The notes: a model not told the origin generated them from the letters alone. Numbered from the stretch's first letter, positions 40,299 to 50,455 are shown. The stretch: 64,000 nucleotides of DNA from Rossellomorea vietnamensis NBRC 101237 (GCF_001591825.1 NZ_BCVQ01000006.1:62001-126000); one strand, 5' to 3'. Numbers and translations are program-made.

Positions 40299-43200
40299 CT
40301 ATTCAAGCCATCCTGTCAGGAATTCTTTTTGGCTGCCTTCGTAGTAGGCTTCGAAGAACTGTGCAAAGGTGTCGGAGTCAACATGTTTGTATTGATACTC
40401 TTTGTAATAAGCCGCCAGGAAGTTCAATGCTTCCGTTCTTCCTCCATTACCTTCGAAGAACTCATTCAACAGGAGCGGGCCTTTTCCGTATACAGTTGAA
40501 ATATAATTCTGTTGAAATTCATTCAACGGGGTATTCAGGAACTTTTCCGGCTTCATAGTATTCAGCACTTGATTCGAAAACGCAAAAGCCTTTCCCTCGT
40601 CCTTATATGCATATGCGAGATAGTAGGAGGATAGTAACTCTGCGAGACTTTCATCAAGCCATGCATCCCGATAAGGATTGTTCGCCACTCCCTGGTAGAA
40701 CCATTGATGGGCGATTTCATGGAATAATGGATGTTCATATCCATCGGGATCACCCGATATTTCCACAATATTCGAGTATTCCATGTCTCCATTATTTGCA
40801 ATAAGATCCAATTCACCGGTCGGATTCTCTCCGATGTTATCGTGGTAAAAAAGGAAAGAATCTGCTGCTTTTTTGAGCACATCATCCATAATGGAATCTT
40901 GTTCTTTTTTCATAAAAGCCCGGATGGCCACGTTTCGATACATCCCAACTTTCACTTTTTCTGTTTTTTGTTCCCATTCATCGGGGTTGAGGAATGCGAG
41001 ATAGAAATCCCGGATGCTGCTTCCTTCGATTTCCCCTTTATTCACCGGTTCTTCCGACGCATCTTCCCCGGAGCTTGCCACCAGATATTCCTCTGGCGTT
41101 TCAAAGGAAACACGATAATTTCCATAGGTTGTATCATAGGATTCACCTTTCGGATCGAAAGGCTCTATATCCCAACCATCTTGATACGTCGCAAGCATCG
41201 GATACCACTGTGCAAGAAAGAAGTCTTCCCCTTTCTGCGACAAACGTAATCCATCTTCCGGAAGTTTCAAGCTGTAGTCGATGCTGATTGATTTCGTTTC
41301 ACCAGGCTGCAGCTTTTCGTCAAGATCGACAAGGAGCTTATTCCCATTTAAGGAGTACTGAAGATCCTCGCCAGTGGTATTTATGGAGTGAATGCTGGAT
41401 TCGGCATGACCTTTCACGAAATCCGGTTTATTTTTTTCCGTAAATGCATTTGGAATGAAATAAAACCCAATATCTCGAAACGCTTCTTCTGAATGATTGG
41501 TCACCCTGATATCGGTCTCTACACTCCAGTTCTTCTCCTTATCCATTTTTATCTTCATCGTGTAATCCCCAGTTGCACCCGGGGAAACACCCGTTTTCTT
41601 CAACCTAAAAGGCTCCCTGCTTTTTTTCAAGTCTTCCCTCGTAAGTTCGGCCACTACATCCTTGGAATGATCAGGAATCCTTCCGCTTATCATAAAGCGC
41701 TCATACTTATCGGGCACTTCGAACGTCAATAAAGCCGTCACTCTACCTGGAAACTTCAATCTTCCCCCACGGTAATTGAGGGCATCCACAATATCCGTTT
41801 TCAATGGATAGTACTTCTTCTCCTTTTCATCCAATAGGAAATAGGCACCTGGTTTGAATGAGAGATTGCTTGTATTGGGATCACTATATTTGATGTCCCA
41901 GCTGACAGGTATTGTGATGAGCTGATGTTTCTTTTTTGCCTTTAATTCCTTTGGCGTTTTACTAGGTGAATCAATCAGGATCGTTAGGTAATCAAGGTCC
42001 AGTTTTTCACCAAGCTCTGCCTGCTTTCCTGCAAGTTCTTTCGCTTTTAAAAATGCGAGGGGAGCATCCTCCTGGGGCTCAGCCTCCTCTTTCTTATCCG
42101 GTGCAAAGACCGACGTTGTTTTCCCTTCCGTTCCTTGTTCTTTCACCGGAGATGCCACTTTGGCGGTTTCACCTTTCTCCACTTCGGGAATTCCCTTTCC
42201 CACTAAGGTCATGACACCAAGGAGGAGGATGACAGCTGCCCCTGAAAGAATGTATTTGAATTGCTTTTCCACTTTCTTATCGTTGCTGTATCCTCCATTC
42301 AGTCCCTGATAAGGAGGAGTATTGGCAGCTTTCCCCGCAGGCAGGACGGCTGCGATGATTCCGGTGACGACCGGGATCGATAGGGAGGCCACATAGATCC
42401 ACCAAAGGGTGAAAGGGACGCTTCCGTAAACCTTCCAGACTAACGTAAAGGCAAAAAGCAAGCCGACGACACCGGCAAGTGCCCCTGACAATATCCCTTC
42501 CAAAATGACAAGTATCCGAACAGTACCATTTTTCCAGCCAAGGGCTTTAAACACAGATATTTCGGGCTGTCTTTCCGCTACATTCTGCCAGATGATTTCA
42601 GCCGTAGTCAGGATGGCGATCGAGAGGGCGATCCCCATTGCCACATAATGCATCGTACTGACTTCCATGGCCACGTACTCCCCTAACCAGGTCGTATACA
42701 TGACTCCCTTCAATCGAAAGGTGATGAATAAGTAAAAGACAAGAAGACCCGTCGGCAGACCCATGGAAACAACGGATAAAACGGTCCGTTTCCACCTGGA
42801 CACCATTGAATTGATGGCCATTCCGACCACTGATTCAGACCTTGCCACCCGTTTGTGTTTCATGGAGATTTCCCCTGAACGCATCGCTTCGTATGGTCTG
42901 ATTTTTTTCACAAGATAGGCGGGAATGAGTGCACCCGCGATATAAATCGTCAGTCCGATCAATCCGATGAGGGCCACTCGAATATAGGACGTTTCCAGTT
43001 CGCTTGTCACTGAAAACCATGCCAGTATGAGCCAGCTGATAAAAGATACGACCATACCCAGCAATAGTGCTTCAAGGAGAAGGAGCCTTGAAAGCTGATT
43101 CGGACGCCAGCCCAATGAAAGCAAAACGGCAAACTCCTTTTTCCTGGCGTACATCATGATGAGATTGGAGGAAAACACATAAACGATCGCCACCAGGATG

Positions 43201-44846
43201 ACGCTCCCCACTACTCCTGACACCCCAAGCTTTGCTTCTTTAAAAATCGTGATGGAAGAACCGATCTTAATCCACGGCTGTTCGATCCAGCCAAAGCCCT
43301 TTTCCCCCTGAATGCCCGGGATATGAGTCAAAGCAGGCTGCGGGGAGGAACCTAACGTGACATCCACGATTAATCCCGTTTTCTCTTCGATTTCTTTTGC
43401 CACTTTTTGAAGGGCTGCTTCACTATCTTCATTGAAGGTGTCAACCCCCTTCACATTGACACGTATGGCTGAGATGGGTTTGTCCCCCAGAACATGAGCC
43501 GCCGCATCCAGTGTCGTCAACATCAAAGGAGGCTTCGTAAGGAAACCATAAGGATTGTTTGCAGGTTTCATCGTGACGGGTGGATTGATGGGATCCCCTT
43601 TCTCATCTACTACCCAGCTGGCTTTCGAAGGAAAGTACGTTTCGACGGGCAGCTCCGTCAAGGGGTCTTTCGAAATGGTCAGCTTCTGGGCATCAAAGAT
43701 TCCGATGTAGTCCAGTCGAAGCCGCGGCCAGCTTGAGCTATCCTCTCCGAACGACTCAACCGGCCTGTACGCCTGATCGACTGCCAGAAGAGAATCCTCC
43801 GGTAAGCTGTATGGTTCCACTTCATAACTGAATGCCCATCTTTCCCTAAATGGGCTGGTCACCGGCTTGTATTCCACCGGCGACGGCTTGAAGGCCATCC
43901 AGCTCATACCTCCCAAACCCGATTCGAAACTTGGATTCATGACGGAATTGACAATTTTTTTGTGCGCTTCCTCTGTCGTGAAACTTCTTTCTTCCACAAC
44001 ACTTCCTGTTTGCTCCTCTAAATATTTCTCCCCGCCATTCTTCTTCACTTTTTCCATCGTTGCATCCTGATGGTCGGGGTCGAATGGCATATCGAGCTTT
44101 TCCACTGTATAGTGTATTTCCCCATCAACGAATTCACGGTTGCTCAGAATCACCGGTATCGATATATCGTTCAGGTTGCCTTCCAGTGGTATATCCATGA
44201 CCTTGTCATTCTCTGAAAAATACCGGCTCCCTTTTCCAGCCACCATAGCATTGTCGAGTCCGACAAGCTTCGCTTCCTGTTCGGGATCGATCCCTGCAAC
44301 GAGGACCTGTGTACCGTAGGATAACTCACCTATTGACTCACCAACTCCATAACCCCGATCCATCGAATACTGTCCGCCACCCACTGTAAAATAATAGTTC
44401 CCGTCGTTAACCTCCGCTTTCGCCCCGGTCTGAACCGTTTCTTTTTGATTCAACCGGTAAATACCCGGCTCTGTTATGTTTACCTCCCCCATTTGAACGT
44501 CATTGAATACATACCCCATCACAGAGATGGGTGCTGCAATCTTGACATCGTCCATTCCCTTGATGGTTTCATATTGTTCCAGAGTGATGCCTCCGTCGAG
44601 TCCACTCAAATAGTTCGGTTCCAATAGATTCATATCTTCCGTGACACTTCTGGAGTCAGGCGGCCTCACTACCATGTGATAGGAAGATTTCCACCTTTTC
44701 TGGAGTTCGTTCACAATCGTTCCATTGTTGGTTTGGGTCATCCCGACGAGATAACTCAGTCCGACACTTAGAAGCAGGACTCCGATGATCAGCAGGATGA
44801 ACCGCTGCTTGTTGCGCCACCACGTATTCCATATAAAGCGGATCAC
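40299..44846 (-). CDS. Giant FtsX-type ABC permease fused to an M1 aminopeptidase
   Basis: A 1515-aa membrane protein. A first helix (about 14-34) and a large external domain (35-540) are followed by FtsX-type helices (about 550-660). A second permease repeat with helices lies at about 700-870, and another helix near 895-915. The C-terminal third (about 1060-1515) is an M1-type zinc peptidase: 'NGDMEYSNIVEI' is the GxMEN-like substrate motif, His1376-Glu-x-x-His in 'HEIAHQWFYQG' and Glu1399 in 'WLDESLAE' form HEXXH-X18-E, and Tyr1453 fits the transition-state tyrosine. GTG start overlaps the stop of the ATPase gene. The peptidase should face outward, so export and trimming of peptides may be linked; substrate unknown. 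Confidence 0.83.
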   Translation of the reverse strand: MIRFIWNTWWRNKQRFILLIIGVLLLSVGLSYLVGMTQTNNGTIVNELQKRWKSSYHMVVRPPDSRSVTEDMNLLEPNYLSGLDGGITLEQYETIKGMDDVKIAAPISVMGYVFNDVQMGEVNITEPGIYRLNQKETVQTGAKAEVNDGNYYFTVGGGQYSMDRGYGVGESIGELSYGTQVLVAGIDPEQEAKLVGLDNAMVAGKGSRYFSENDKVMDIPLEGNLNDISIPVILSNREFVDGEIHYTVEKLDMPFDPDHQDATMEKVKKNGGEKYLEEQTGSVVEERSFTTEEAHKKIVNSVMNPSFESGLGGMSWMAFKPSPVEYKPVTSPFRERWAFSYEVEPYSLPEDSLLAVDQAYRPVESFGEDSSSWPRLRLDYIGIFDAQKLTISKDPLTELPVETYFPSKASWVVDEKGDPINPPVTMKPANNPYGFLTKPPLMLTTLDAAAHVLGDKPISAIRVNVKGVDTFNEDSEAALQKVAKEIEEKTGLIVDVTLGSSPQPALTHIPGIQGEKGFGWIEQPWIKIGSSITIFKEAKLGVSGVVGSVILVAIVYVFSSNLIMMYARKKEFAVLLSLGWRPNQLSRLLLLEALLLGMVVSFISWLILAWFSVTSELETSYIRVALIGLIGLTIYIAGALIPAYLVKKIRPYEAMRSGEISMKHKRVARSESVVGMAINSMVSRWKRTVLSVVSMGLPTGLLVFYLFITFRLKGVMYTTWLGEYVAMEVSTMHYVAMGIALSIAILTTAEIIWQNVAERQPEISVFKALGWKNGTVRILVILEGILSGALAGVVGLLFAFTLVWKVYGSVPFTLWWIYVASLSIPVVTGIIAAVLPAGKAANTPPYQGLNGGYSNDKKVEKQFKYILSGAAVILLLGVMTLVGKGIPEVEKGETAKVASPVKEQGTEGKTTSVFAPDKKEEAEPQEDAPLAFLKAKELAGKQAELGEKLDLDYLTILIDSPSKTPKELKAKKKHQLITIPVSWDIKYSDPNTSNLSFKPGAYFLLDEKEKKYYPLKTDIVDALNYRGGRLKFPGRVTALLTFEVPDKYERFMISGRIPDHSKDVVAELTREDLKKSREPFRLKKTGVSPGATGDYTMKIKMDKEKNWSVETDIRVTNHSEEAFRDIGFYFIPNAFTEKNKPDFVKGHAESSIHSINTTGEDLQYSLNGNKLLVDLDEKLQPGETKSISIDYSLKLPEDGLRLSQKGEDFFLAQWYPMLATYQDGWDIEPFDPKGESYDTTYGNYRVSFETPEEYLVASSGEDASEEPVNKGEIEGSSIRDFYLAFLNPDEWEQKTEKVKVGMYRNVAIRAFMKKEQDSIMDDVLKKAADSFLFYHDNIGENPTGELDLIANNGDMEYSNIVEISGDPDGYEHPLFHEIAHQWFYQGVANNPYRDAWLDESLAELLSSYYLAYAYKDEGKAFAFSNQVLNTMKPEKFLNTPLNEFQQNYISTVYGKGPLLLNEFFEGNGGRTEALNFLAAYYKEYQYKHVDSDTFAQFFEAYYEGSQKEFLTGWLE

Positions 44847-45535
44847 AGGGCCCCCACCATCCGATCAGATAGAACCCTGCCATCCTTCATTTCAATGATT
44901 CGATCCGCTTTCTCAGCAAGTTCTGAGTCATGAGTGACAAAGATGACCCCACAGCCCTTTTCCTTATTGAGTGATTTTATAATTTGAAAGATGAGCTCCC
45001 CTGTTTCCGTATCCAGGTTGCCTGTCGGTTCATCGGCCAACAGCCACTTAGGCTCATGTACCAAAGCCCGTGCAATCGCGACCCTCTGCTGCTGTCCGCC
45101 AGACAGTTGTGAAGGAAGGGAATCCAGCTTATCACCAAGCCCTATGGATTCCAGTAATTCTTTCGCCCGCTGTTTTTTATCATACGGAACTTTCCTTGAG
45201 AAAAGGGGTGCCATCACATTCTCCATTGCTGTCATCGTAGGGATTAAATGAAATTGCTGAAAGATGAAACCGATGTTCTCAAACCTGAAATCCGCCATCT
45301 CCTTCTGACTGAATTCCGTTACATCCTTTGACTCGAATAAGATACTTCCTCCTGTCGGACGGTCCAACGTTCCGATCACACTCAATAACGTTGACTTTCC
45401 TGAACCGGATGACCCTACCACAGAAACAAATTCCCCTTGTTGAAATTCAGCCGTTACATTCAATAAAGCATGCGTCTCAACGCCTTCACCTTTATATACC
45501 TTAGATACCCCATCAACCTTGACCCCATTCACCAT
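44843..45535 (-). CDS. ABC transporter ATP-binding protein, MacB/LolD type
   Basis: ATPase of 230 aa for the giant permease. Walker A '[11 protein letters not shown]' (about 41-51), Q-loop '[12 protein letters not shown]', signature '[15 protein letters not shown]' (about 143) and Walker B '[12 protein letters not shown]' (about 163) are complete. The gene starts ATG after AGGGGGCTTTTGG and overlaps the permease gene by four bases (GTGA), so both are made together. No accessory membrane-fusion gene is adjacent. Confidence 0.94.
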   Translation of the reverse strand: MVNGVKVDGVSKVYKGEGVETHALLNVTAEFQQGEFVSVVGSSGSGKSTLLSVIGTLDRPTGGSILFESKDVTEFSQKEMADFRFENIGFIFQQFHLIPTMTAMENVMAPLFSRKVPYDKKQRAKELLESIGLGDKLDSLPSQLSGGQQQRVAIARALVHEPKWLLADEPTGNLDTETGELIFQIIKSLNKEKGCGVIFVTHDSELAEKADRIIEMKDGRVLSDRMVGAL

Positions 45536-45616
45536 CCAAAAGCCCCCTTATTTTTGAATTTTTTAACAATTATAACAGAAATACTACAAACACATTACAA
45601 ATATTTGAAAATTCAG

Positions 45617-45630
45617 GAGGGACGGACCTT
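45617..45630. repeat. Single left arm of the GGGACGGACC repeat
   Basis: GGAGGGACGGACCT without a right arm, in the gap between the divergent ABC ATPase and DUF488 genes. It marks a partial or decayed copy. Confidence 0.75.
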
Positions 45631-45735
45631 GTTGTTTGGATGAGGAGCTATCGGAAGGGATGAGTTTGCCTAGATTTCTTAACGTTGCTTCTTCCCCCAT
45701 TCCCGTTTATCCTGAGAATAGAAGGAGGGTTTACG

Positions 45736-46092
45736 ATGTCTATCATTTTGAAACGAATCTATGAGGAACCTCCCCGATTAGGTGGTCACCGGATCCTGAT
45801 CGACCGTGTCTGGCCCCGTGGAATATCGAAAGAAGAGGCAGAACTTGAGGAGTGGATGAAAGAGATTACACCCAGTCCCTCTTTACGGAAGTGGTTTAAC
45901 CACGACCCCGAAAAGTTCGAGAAGTTCAAACAAGCCTATAAAGACGAACTCCATCAAGATGAAGAAAAACAAAAAAAACTGCGGAAACTGAAGGAAATGG
46001 CAGAAAATGAACGCCTAGTCCTTCTCTACGGAGCAAAAGACGAGAAGCACAACCATGCCGTCGTGCTTAAAGAAGTCCTGGAGGATATGTAA
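45736..46092 (+). CDS. DUF488 family protein
   Basis: Small cytoplasmic protein of 118 aa, starting MSIILKRIYEEPPRLGGHRI at the ATG preceded by AGAAGGAGGGTTTACG. It has the family motifs 'ILIDRVWPRGISKEEAELEEWMKEITPSPSLRKWFNHDPEKF' and 'LLYGAKDEKHNHAVVLKE'. DUF488 proteins are widespread and probably bind nucleic acid or phosphate-containing ligands, but no reaction is established. It is a single-gene unit followed directly by a hairpin repeat. Confidence 0.88.
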   Translation: MSIILKRIYEEPPRLGGHRILIDRVWPRGISKEEAELEEWMKEITPSPSLRKWFNHDPEKFEKFKQAYKDELHQDEEKQKKLRKLKEMAENERLVLLYGAKDEKHNHAVVLKEVLEDM

Positions 46093-46144
46093 GAGGGACG
46101 GACCTCTACATCAGCCAAATTCGCTGATTGAAGGTCCGTCCCTC
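46093..46144. repeat. Full GGGACGGACC hairpin repeat
   Basis: Arms GAGGGACGGACCT and AGGTCCGTCCCTC with an inner stem TCAGC/GCTGA. It starts at the DUF488 stop codon and reaches the last codons of the convergent tauE-type gene. Confidence 0.9.
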
Positions 46145-46862
46145 AAAAAATACTTTCGATCAAAAGATAGATGCCGCTAAATAAGAGGAGTACGTAGGTA
46201 ACGATTTGAAAGAACTTTTGATTGATTTTGCTGAATAATGCCTGTCCTGACAGGAGGCCAACAGCTACTACGGGTAATGCTTGCAAGCTTGATTTCCAAA
46301 CGGTCAGAGTCGTTCCCGCCACGTTCACCTGTATCCCTAAACTGATGAGATAGATGAACAAATAAAAGGCAAGGGTTGTCCCCCGAAGTTTCTCTTTCTT
46401 TGTCCCGGTGCCTGAAAAATACAGAAGCAGTGGCGGCCCCGGCATACCGATACTCGTAGTCAGCACACCTGATAATGCCCCTGCCAGAAAGTCCCGGGGA
46501 GTCGACTGCGTGATGCGGAATTTCATGATAAGTAAAATCGTGAGCAGTATAATGACCAGGCTGATCACTACCTTTAGGAGACTCATATCAATAAGAGTAA
46601 AAACCACTATTCCCAGGAATAAGCCGGGCATGCTCCCGATTACAAACCTTTTCACCAGTGTAAAGTCAATATCCCGCCTGATTTTCACAATCAGCGCCAA
46701 AGAAATCACAAGGGATAAGATCAAATTAATCTGAATCGCTTCTTTAGGTGGATATAAGAGCAGTAGGAAAGGTGTAGCCATGATGGAAAATCCGAACCCG
46801 GTACTGGTCTGCAAGATGGATGCACATAAAATGATAGCCATAAACAAGATGAAAGTACTCAA
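46143..46862 (-). CDS. TauE/SafE family sulfite/anion exporter
   Basis: Membrane protein of 239 aa with eight helices in two TauE/SafE repeats. 'ILCASILQTSTGFGFSIMATPFLLLLYPPKEAIQINLILSLVISLALI' and 'GALSGVLTTSIGMPGPPLLLYFSG' are the repeat signatures with the conserved GxGG/GxPGP turns. The family exports sulfite, sulfoacetate or other organosulfur anions. The start is TTG at 46862 after AAGGAGCGTGTGTC, overlapping the stop of the upstream TDT-type gene by four bases (TTGA). Confidence 0.85.
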   Translation of the reverse strand: MSTFILFMAIILCASILQTSTGFGFSIMATPFLLLLYPPKEAIQINLILSLVISLALIVKIRRDIDFTLVKRFVIGSMPGLFLGIVVFTLIDMSLLKVVISLVIILLTILLIMKFRITQSTPRDFLAGALSGVLTTSIGMPGPPLLLYFSGTGTKKEKLRGTTLAFYLFIYLISLGIQVNVAGTTLTVWKSSLQALPVVAVGLLSGQALFSKINQKFFQIVTYVLLLFSGIYLLIESIF

Positions 46863-47893
46863 GACACACGCTCCTTACTCTTTCTTTCAAGAAAATATCG
46901 ATTTGATCCCACCCATAAACCAATCTCGGCTAGTAGAAACAGGCACACAATCCACGCCCAAACATGTAAAAACTCCTCATGAAACGGATAAAAGCGATTC
47001 AAATAATACGGATTATCATGCATGGTCATCGTAAAAGCATAGAACATCCCAAAGGTGAAGTTCCGCGACCACTGACTAATATGATAGGTGAAAATCCCCT
47101 TTTTCCAACCAAGTTTCTGTACCCGCGTGGCTGCTCTTACCATTTCCAACGATTCCACACCAATCAGAAGAATAAATACAACCAGCCAAAACACCATCAT
47201 AATCCTTCCGGAGAGCATCCCAGACGAGACGATGGCAAGGCCGGTAATGGATAAAGCACCGTGAATGATACAGTTCGTACTCGGCCAATCGTCCATGAGT
47301 GTCCAACGGTTTCTGCCATAACGAACGATCATCAGTGTCAGCCCAATCAAATAAAAAAAGATTCCCAAGGATATCGCCCCAACCAGCAATCCCTCTGGAA
47401 GAGAGGGATAAAGCTTCACCCAAAAAATCACCACCGACTGGGTGGCAACGGTAGACAATAACACGACACCATGAGTGGAGTGGGCTGCCGGCCGTTTCAC
47501 CAACTCTTTAAACTGGTAGACGCAGCTTGCCATAAAACCGAGCCACATCACGGTATTAAGTAGCATGACAACCTGAACCGCCACGCTCATATCCGGAAAA
47601 TATTTGACGATCACATTACTCAAGACCGAAATACCTGCAATCCATGATCCTATGACGAATGAAGGTACGGGTTTCGATAGTAAAAGACTTCTATCTGATT
47701 TAGTTAACAACTGCTTAATAAGAGATTTATATATAATGGCAGTCAGCACAATCAAGGTAACACTCAGTATTTTTGCCGTAGTGTGGTTTACCCAAGTAAA
47801 GGCTTCAATAGCAGCATAAAGAAAGATTCCAAGAGCCATAACGATGGCACCTGAAGCCGGCTCAATGCGGTTTTTGTTTTCTTCCGTCTTCAT
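46859..47893 (-). CDS. TDT-like (TehA/SLAC1/Ssu1-type) membrane transporter
   Basis: Protein of 344 aa with about ten helices. 'HSTHGVVLLSTVATQSVVIFW' near 140-160 resembles the central segment of tellurite-resistance/dicarboxylate (TDT) family proteins, and the spacing of paired helices agrees. The family includes anion channels and the yeast sulfite exporter Ssu1. It overlaps the TauE/SafE gene by four bases, and the two together suggest export of sulfite or a related anion, though homology is distant and the call tentative. Ribosome-binding site is modest (GGGAGG about 17 bases before ATG). Confidence 0.6.
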   Translation of the reverse strand: MKTEENKNRIEPASGAIVMALGIFLYAAIEAFTWVNHTTAKILSVTLIVLTAIIYKSLIKQLLTKSDRSLLLSKPVPSFVIGSWIAGISVLSNVIVKYFPDMSVAVQVVMLLNTVMWLGFMASCVYQFKELVKRPAAHSTHGVVLLSTVATQSVVIFWVKLYPSLPEGLLVGAISLGIFFYLIGLTLMIVRYGRNRWTLMDDWPSTNCIIHGALSITGLAIVSSGMLSGRIMMVFWLVVFILLIGVESLEMVRAATRVQKLGWKKGIFTYHISQWSRNFTFGMFYAFTMTMHDNPYYLNRFYPFHEEFLHVWAWIVCLFLLAEIGLWVGSNRYFLERKSKERVS

Positions 47894-48032
47894 CTTTCTA
47901 CTTCAGAGACCTCCCTTCTGCGTGTTCGAACGCGGAGCAATGAAACTCCCGGCCATTCATATTCTTATTCACAATCCTTCCTCCTACACTCAAACGATCA
48001 ACTATATAAGTTTAACATTTCTTAATTGAAAA

Positions 48033-48097
48033 GAGGGACGGACCTTCAATAAGCAATAAAACCCATGGGTCCGTTGCGAATTGGAGGTCCGTCCCTC
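48033..48097. repeat. Full GGGACGGACC hairpin repeat
   Basis: Arms GAGGGACGGACCTTCAAT and ATTGGAGGTCCGTCCCTC pair with one mismatch around a 33-base centre that has its own palindrome ACCCATGGGT. It lies just downstream of the GGDEF-EAL gene. Confidence 0.9.
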
Positions 48098-48099
48098 GC

Positions 48100-50325
48100 T
48101 TAAGTCATATTTACCTGCTTCGTTTTCGCGCCGATTAAGGATAATTGTAACTCAGACGCAGGCAATGGCCTGCTGAAGTGATATCCTTGCCCTACCTGGC
48201 ATCCATTCCTTTTCAGGAACAACATTTGATTTTCCGTTTCAATGCCTTCTGCGATGGTGGTGAAGTTCATGTTTTGGCTCATATCGATGATGGCTTTGAC
48301 AATGGATACCTGGTTGGAATCTTCCATAATATCATCTACAAACGATTTATCGATTTTAATACTATCGATTGGTAAGTGCCTTAAATTACTCAATGACGAG
48401 TAACCCGTCCCAAAGTCATCCATGGAGATCATGACGCCCACTTTTTTTAACAGATTAAGGACATTCGTCGAAATTTCAAAGTCCTGCATAATGCTCTCTG
48501 TTATTTCCAGCTCAAGTCGGTCCGGCTTAAACTCATATTCTGCTAAAATTCCTTTTACCATTTCAACAAATCCGCCATCCTTCATCTGCCTGACGGAAAT
48601 ATTGACTGCAACAGGAATAATGCCCATCCCGGTCTCTTCCCACTCTTTGCTCTGTTTACACGCCTCTCTTAAAACCCACTCCCCGATTGGAACGATCAAT
48701 CCGGTTTCTTCTGCCAGTGGAATGAATTCAGCCGGGGAAACCATCCCCAATGTAGGATGATGCCAACGTATCAAGGCTTCCACTCCAATTATGTTACGGG
48801 TAGCAAGGTCCACCTTGGGCTGATAATGGAGGCACAATTGGTCGAATTCCAATACCTTTCGTAATCCATTTTCAATCTCCATATTCCTTGAAGATGCTTT
48901 TTCAAGTTCCGGGTAATAGAATTGATAATTGTTCTTCCCTTGTTCCTTGGCTAAGTACATGGCTGTGTCGGCATGTTTAATCAAACTCTCCTGATCTTTC
49001 CCATCCTTTGGATACACGCTGATTCCGATACTCGGGGTAACAAAGAATTCCTGTTCCTGAATGAAGATCGGACTGATGAAACTTTGTAAAATTTCTTTCG
49101 TCTTTGCTGCAACCTCTCCTTCACTCATATTGGAGAGGATAATAATAAATTCATCTCCACCTTGTCTAAACACAATCCCCTTGTCGCTTACCACCTTTTT
49201 CAAGCGAAAGGCGACCTTCCCCAATATTGCGTCTCCAGTGGTATGCCCTTTTGTATCATTAATGACTTTAAAGCGATCCAAATCTAAAAATAATATTGCC
49301 ATCGATTGATCGGGATGGTCACGCAATGACCCGCTTAAATGTTGTTTGAACTTATTCCGATTCGGAAGGCCCGTCAGCGAATCATAATAGGCCATGGCAT
49401 GAATCGTCTTCTCCGCTTTCTTTCGATTGGTGATATCCCTGCCGATCAATTGAATAGCCATCCTTCCCCCATATAAAATGGGCATGGCGGAAATCTCCAA
49501 CTCTATCTCATCACCGTTAAGGCGATAAACGGTCAGTTCAAAACGTTCACCTGAAGTAGAGCCATTGGTACCTTCCCTGATCATCCTGATATTCTCATCA
49601 CTGGTAAATCGGGAAACATGTTGGTTTAGGATATCAGCCGGGCTCTCTGCACCGATCAGCCTGCTTCCCGCTTCATTGATATAATCAAAGGTTTGGTTAC
49701 TGATCACTGCAATGATATCAGGTGACAAGTCGACTAAACTGCGATATTGATCTTCGCTCTCCTTGCGGTTGGTGATATCAAATAACACACTGGTAAAAGA
49801 AGTCATTTCCCCGTGTTCATCCAAGGTCGGGATGCCCCGGTCCTGTATCCAGCGAACCTGTCCATCGGGTCTAATGATCCGGTAAATGCTCACACATGCC
49901 TGACCGGAACCAAGATTCTTCGCTCTCTCTTCCAATACCGGCATGTCTTCAGGATAAATCACTTTTTTCCACAGAAGTGTATCCTGATAGAAGTCATTTA
50001 ATGGATATCCGTACAAATTTTCAATACCAGGGGTGATCAAGAGAACATCTGATTTTAAATCATGGGACCAAATGGCCACATCCAGCGTATCAAAAATATT
50101 GTTTAAATTCTTATTGCTATTGGATAATTCCCTGGAAGCACTCCAATTCCCCCTAAAAAGGATGAACAATAGAGCAAGCATACAGAACACTAAACCTGTG
50201 TGAAGGAAGAGTGACCCTTCCCATTTCGTTTGATCGTTTGTCTTCCATGAAAAATCGAGGATTTCCAAGAAGATCATGGTAATAAAAAGGATGAGGACTG
50301 TTTTCTTATTTTGTGTCAATAACAT
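48100..50325 (-). CDS. PAS-PAS-GGDEF-EAL cyclic-di-GMP signalling protein
   Basis: Membrane-bound sensor of 741 aa. Two N-terminal helices (about 9-25 and 38-58), PAS domains at about 75-190 ('IWSHDLKSDVLLITPGIENLYGYPL') and 195-305, a GGDEF domain (about 310-470) with intact 'RQGGDEFIII' and 'FLDLDRFKVIND', then an EAL domain (about 490-735) with 'GVEALIRWHHP', 'ELEITESIM' and 'MDDFGTGYSSLSNLRHLPIDSIKIDKSFV'. Both cyclase and phosphodiesterase motifs look intact, so it may make or break c-di-GMP depending on the PAS input. It is monocistronic; its start ATG at 50325 follows GGAGCGTAATGA. Confidence 0.92.
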   Translation of the reverse strand: MLLTQNKKTVLILFITMIFLEILDFSWKTNDQTKWEGSLFLHTGLVFCMLALLFILFRGNWSASRELSNSNKNLNNIFDTLDVAIWSHDLKSDVLLITPGIENLYGYPLNDFYQDTLLWKKVIYPEDMPVLEERAKNLGSGQACVSIYRIIRPDGQVRWIQDRGIPTLDEHGEMTSFTSVLFDITNRKESEDQYRSLVDLSPDIIAVISNQTFDYINEAGSRLIGAESPADILNQHVSRFTSDENIRMIREGTNGSTSGERFELTVYRLNGDEIELEISAMPILYGGRMAIQLIGRDITNRKKAEKTIHAMAYYDSLTGLPNRNKFKQHLSGSLRDHPDQSMAILFLDLDRFKVINDTKGHTTGDAILGKVAFRLKKVVSDKGIVFRQGGDEFIIILSNMSEGEVAAKTKEILQSFISPIFIQEQEFFVTPSIGISVYPKDGKDQESLIKHADTAMYLAKEQGKNNYQFYYPELEKASSRNMEIENGLRKVLEFDQLCLHYQPKVDLATRNIIGVEALIRWHHPTLGMVSPAEFIPLAEETGLIVPIGEWVLREACKQSKEWEETGMGIIPVAVNISVRQMKDGGFVEMVKGILAEYEFKPDRLELEITESIMQDFEISTNVLNLLKKVGVMISMDDFGTGYSSLSNLRHLPIDSIKIDKSFVDDIMEDSNQVSIVKAIIDMSQNMNFTTIAEGIETENQMLFLKRNGCQVGQGYHFSRPLPASELQLSLIGAKTKQVNMT

Positions 50326-50413
50326 TCATTACGCTCCTGAATATAAGAATTTCTTCTAATCCAAGTGTACTATTTATGGCTTTCATTCACAATACAGCTA
50401 AAAATTTCCTGTC

Positions 50414-50455
50414 ACAATCAAAAAGAACCAGCTCTCCTAAAGAGAGCCGGCTCAA
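50414..50455 (-). terminator. Intrinsic terminator of the transglutaminase lipoprotein gene
   Basis: In the minus direction GAGCC-GGCTCTC pairs with GAGAGC-TGGTTC across TTTAG, followed by TTTTTG; it lies just past the stop codon. Confidence 0.75.
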
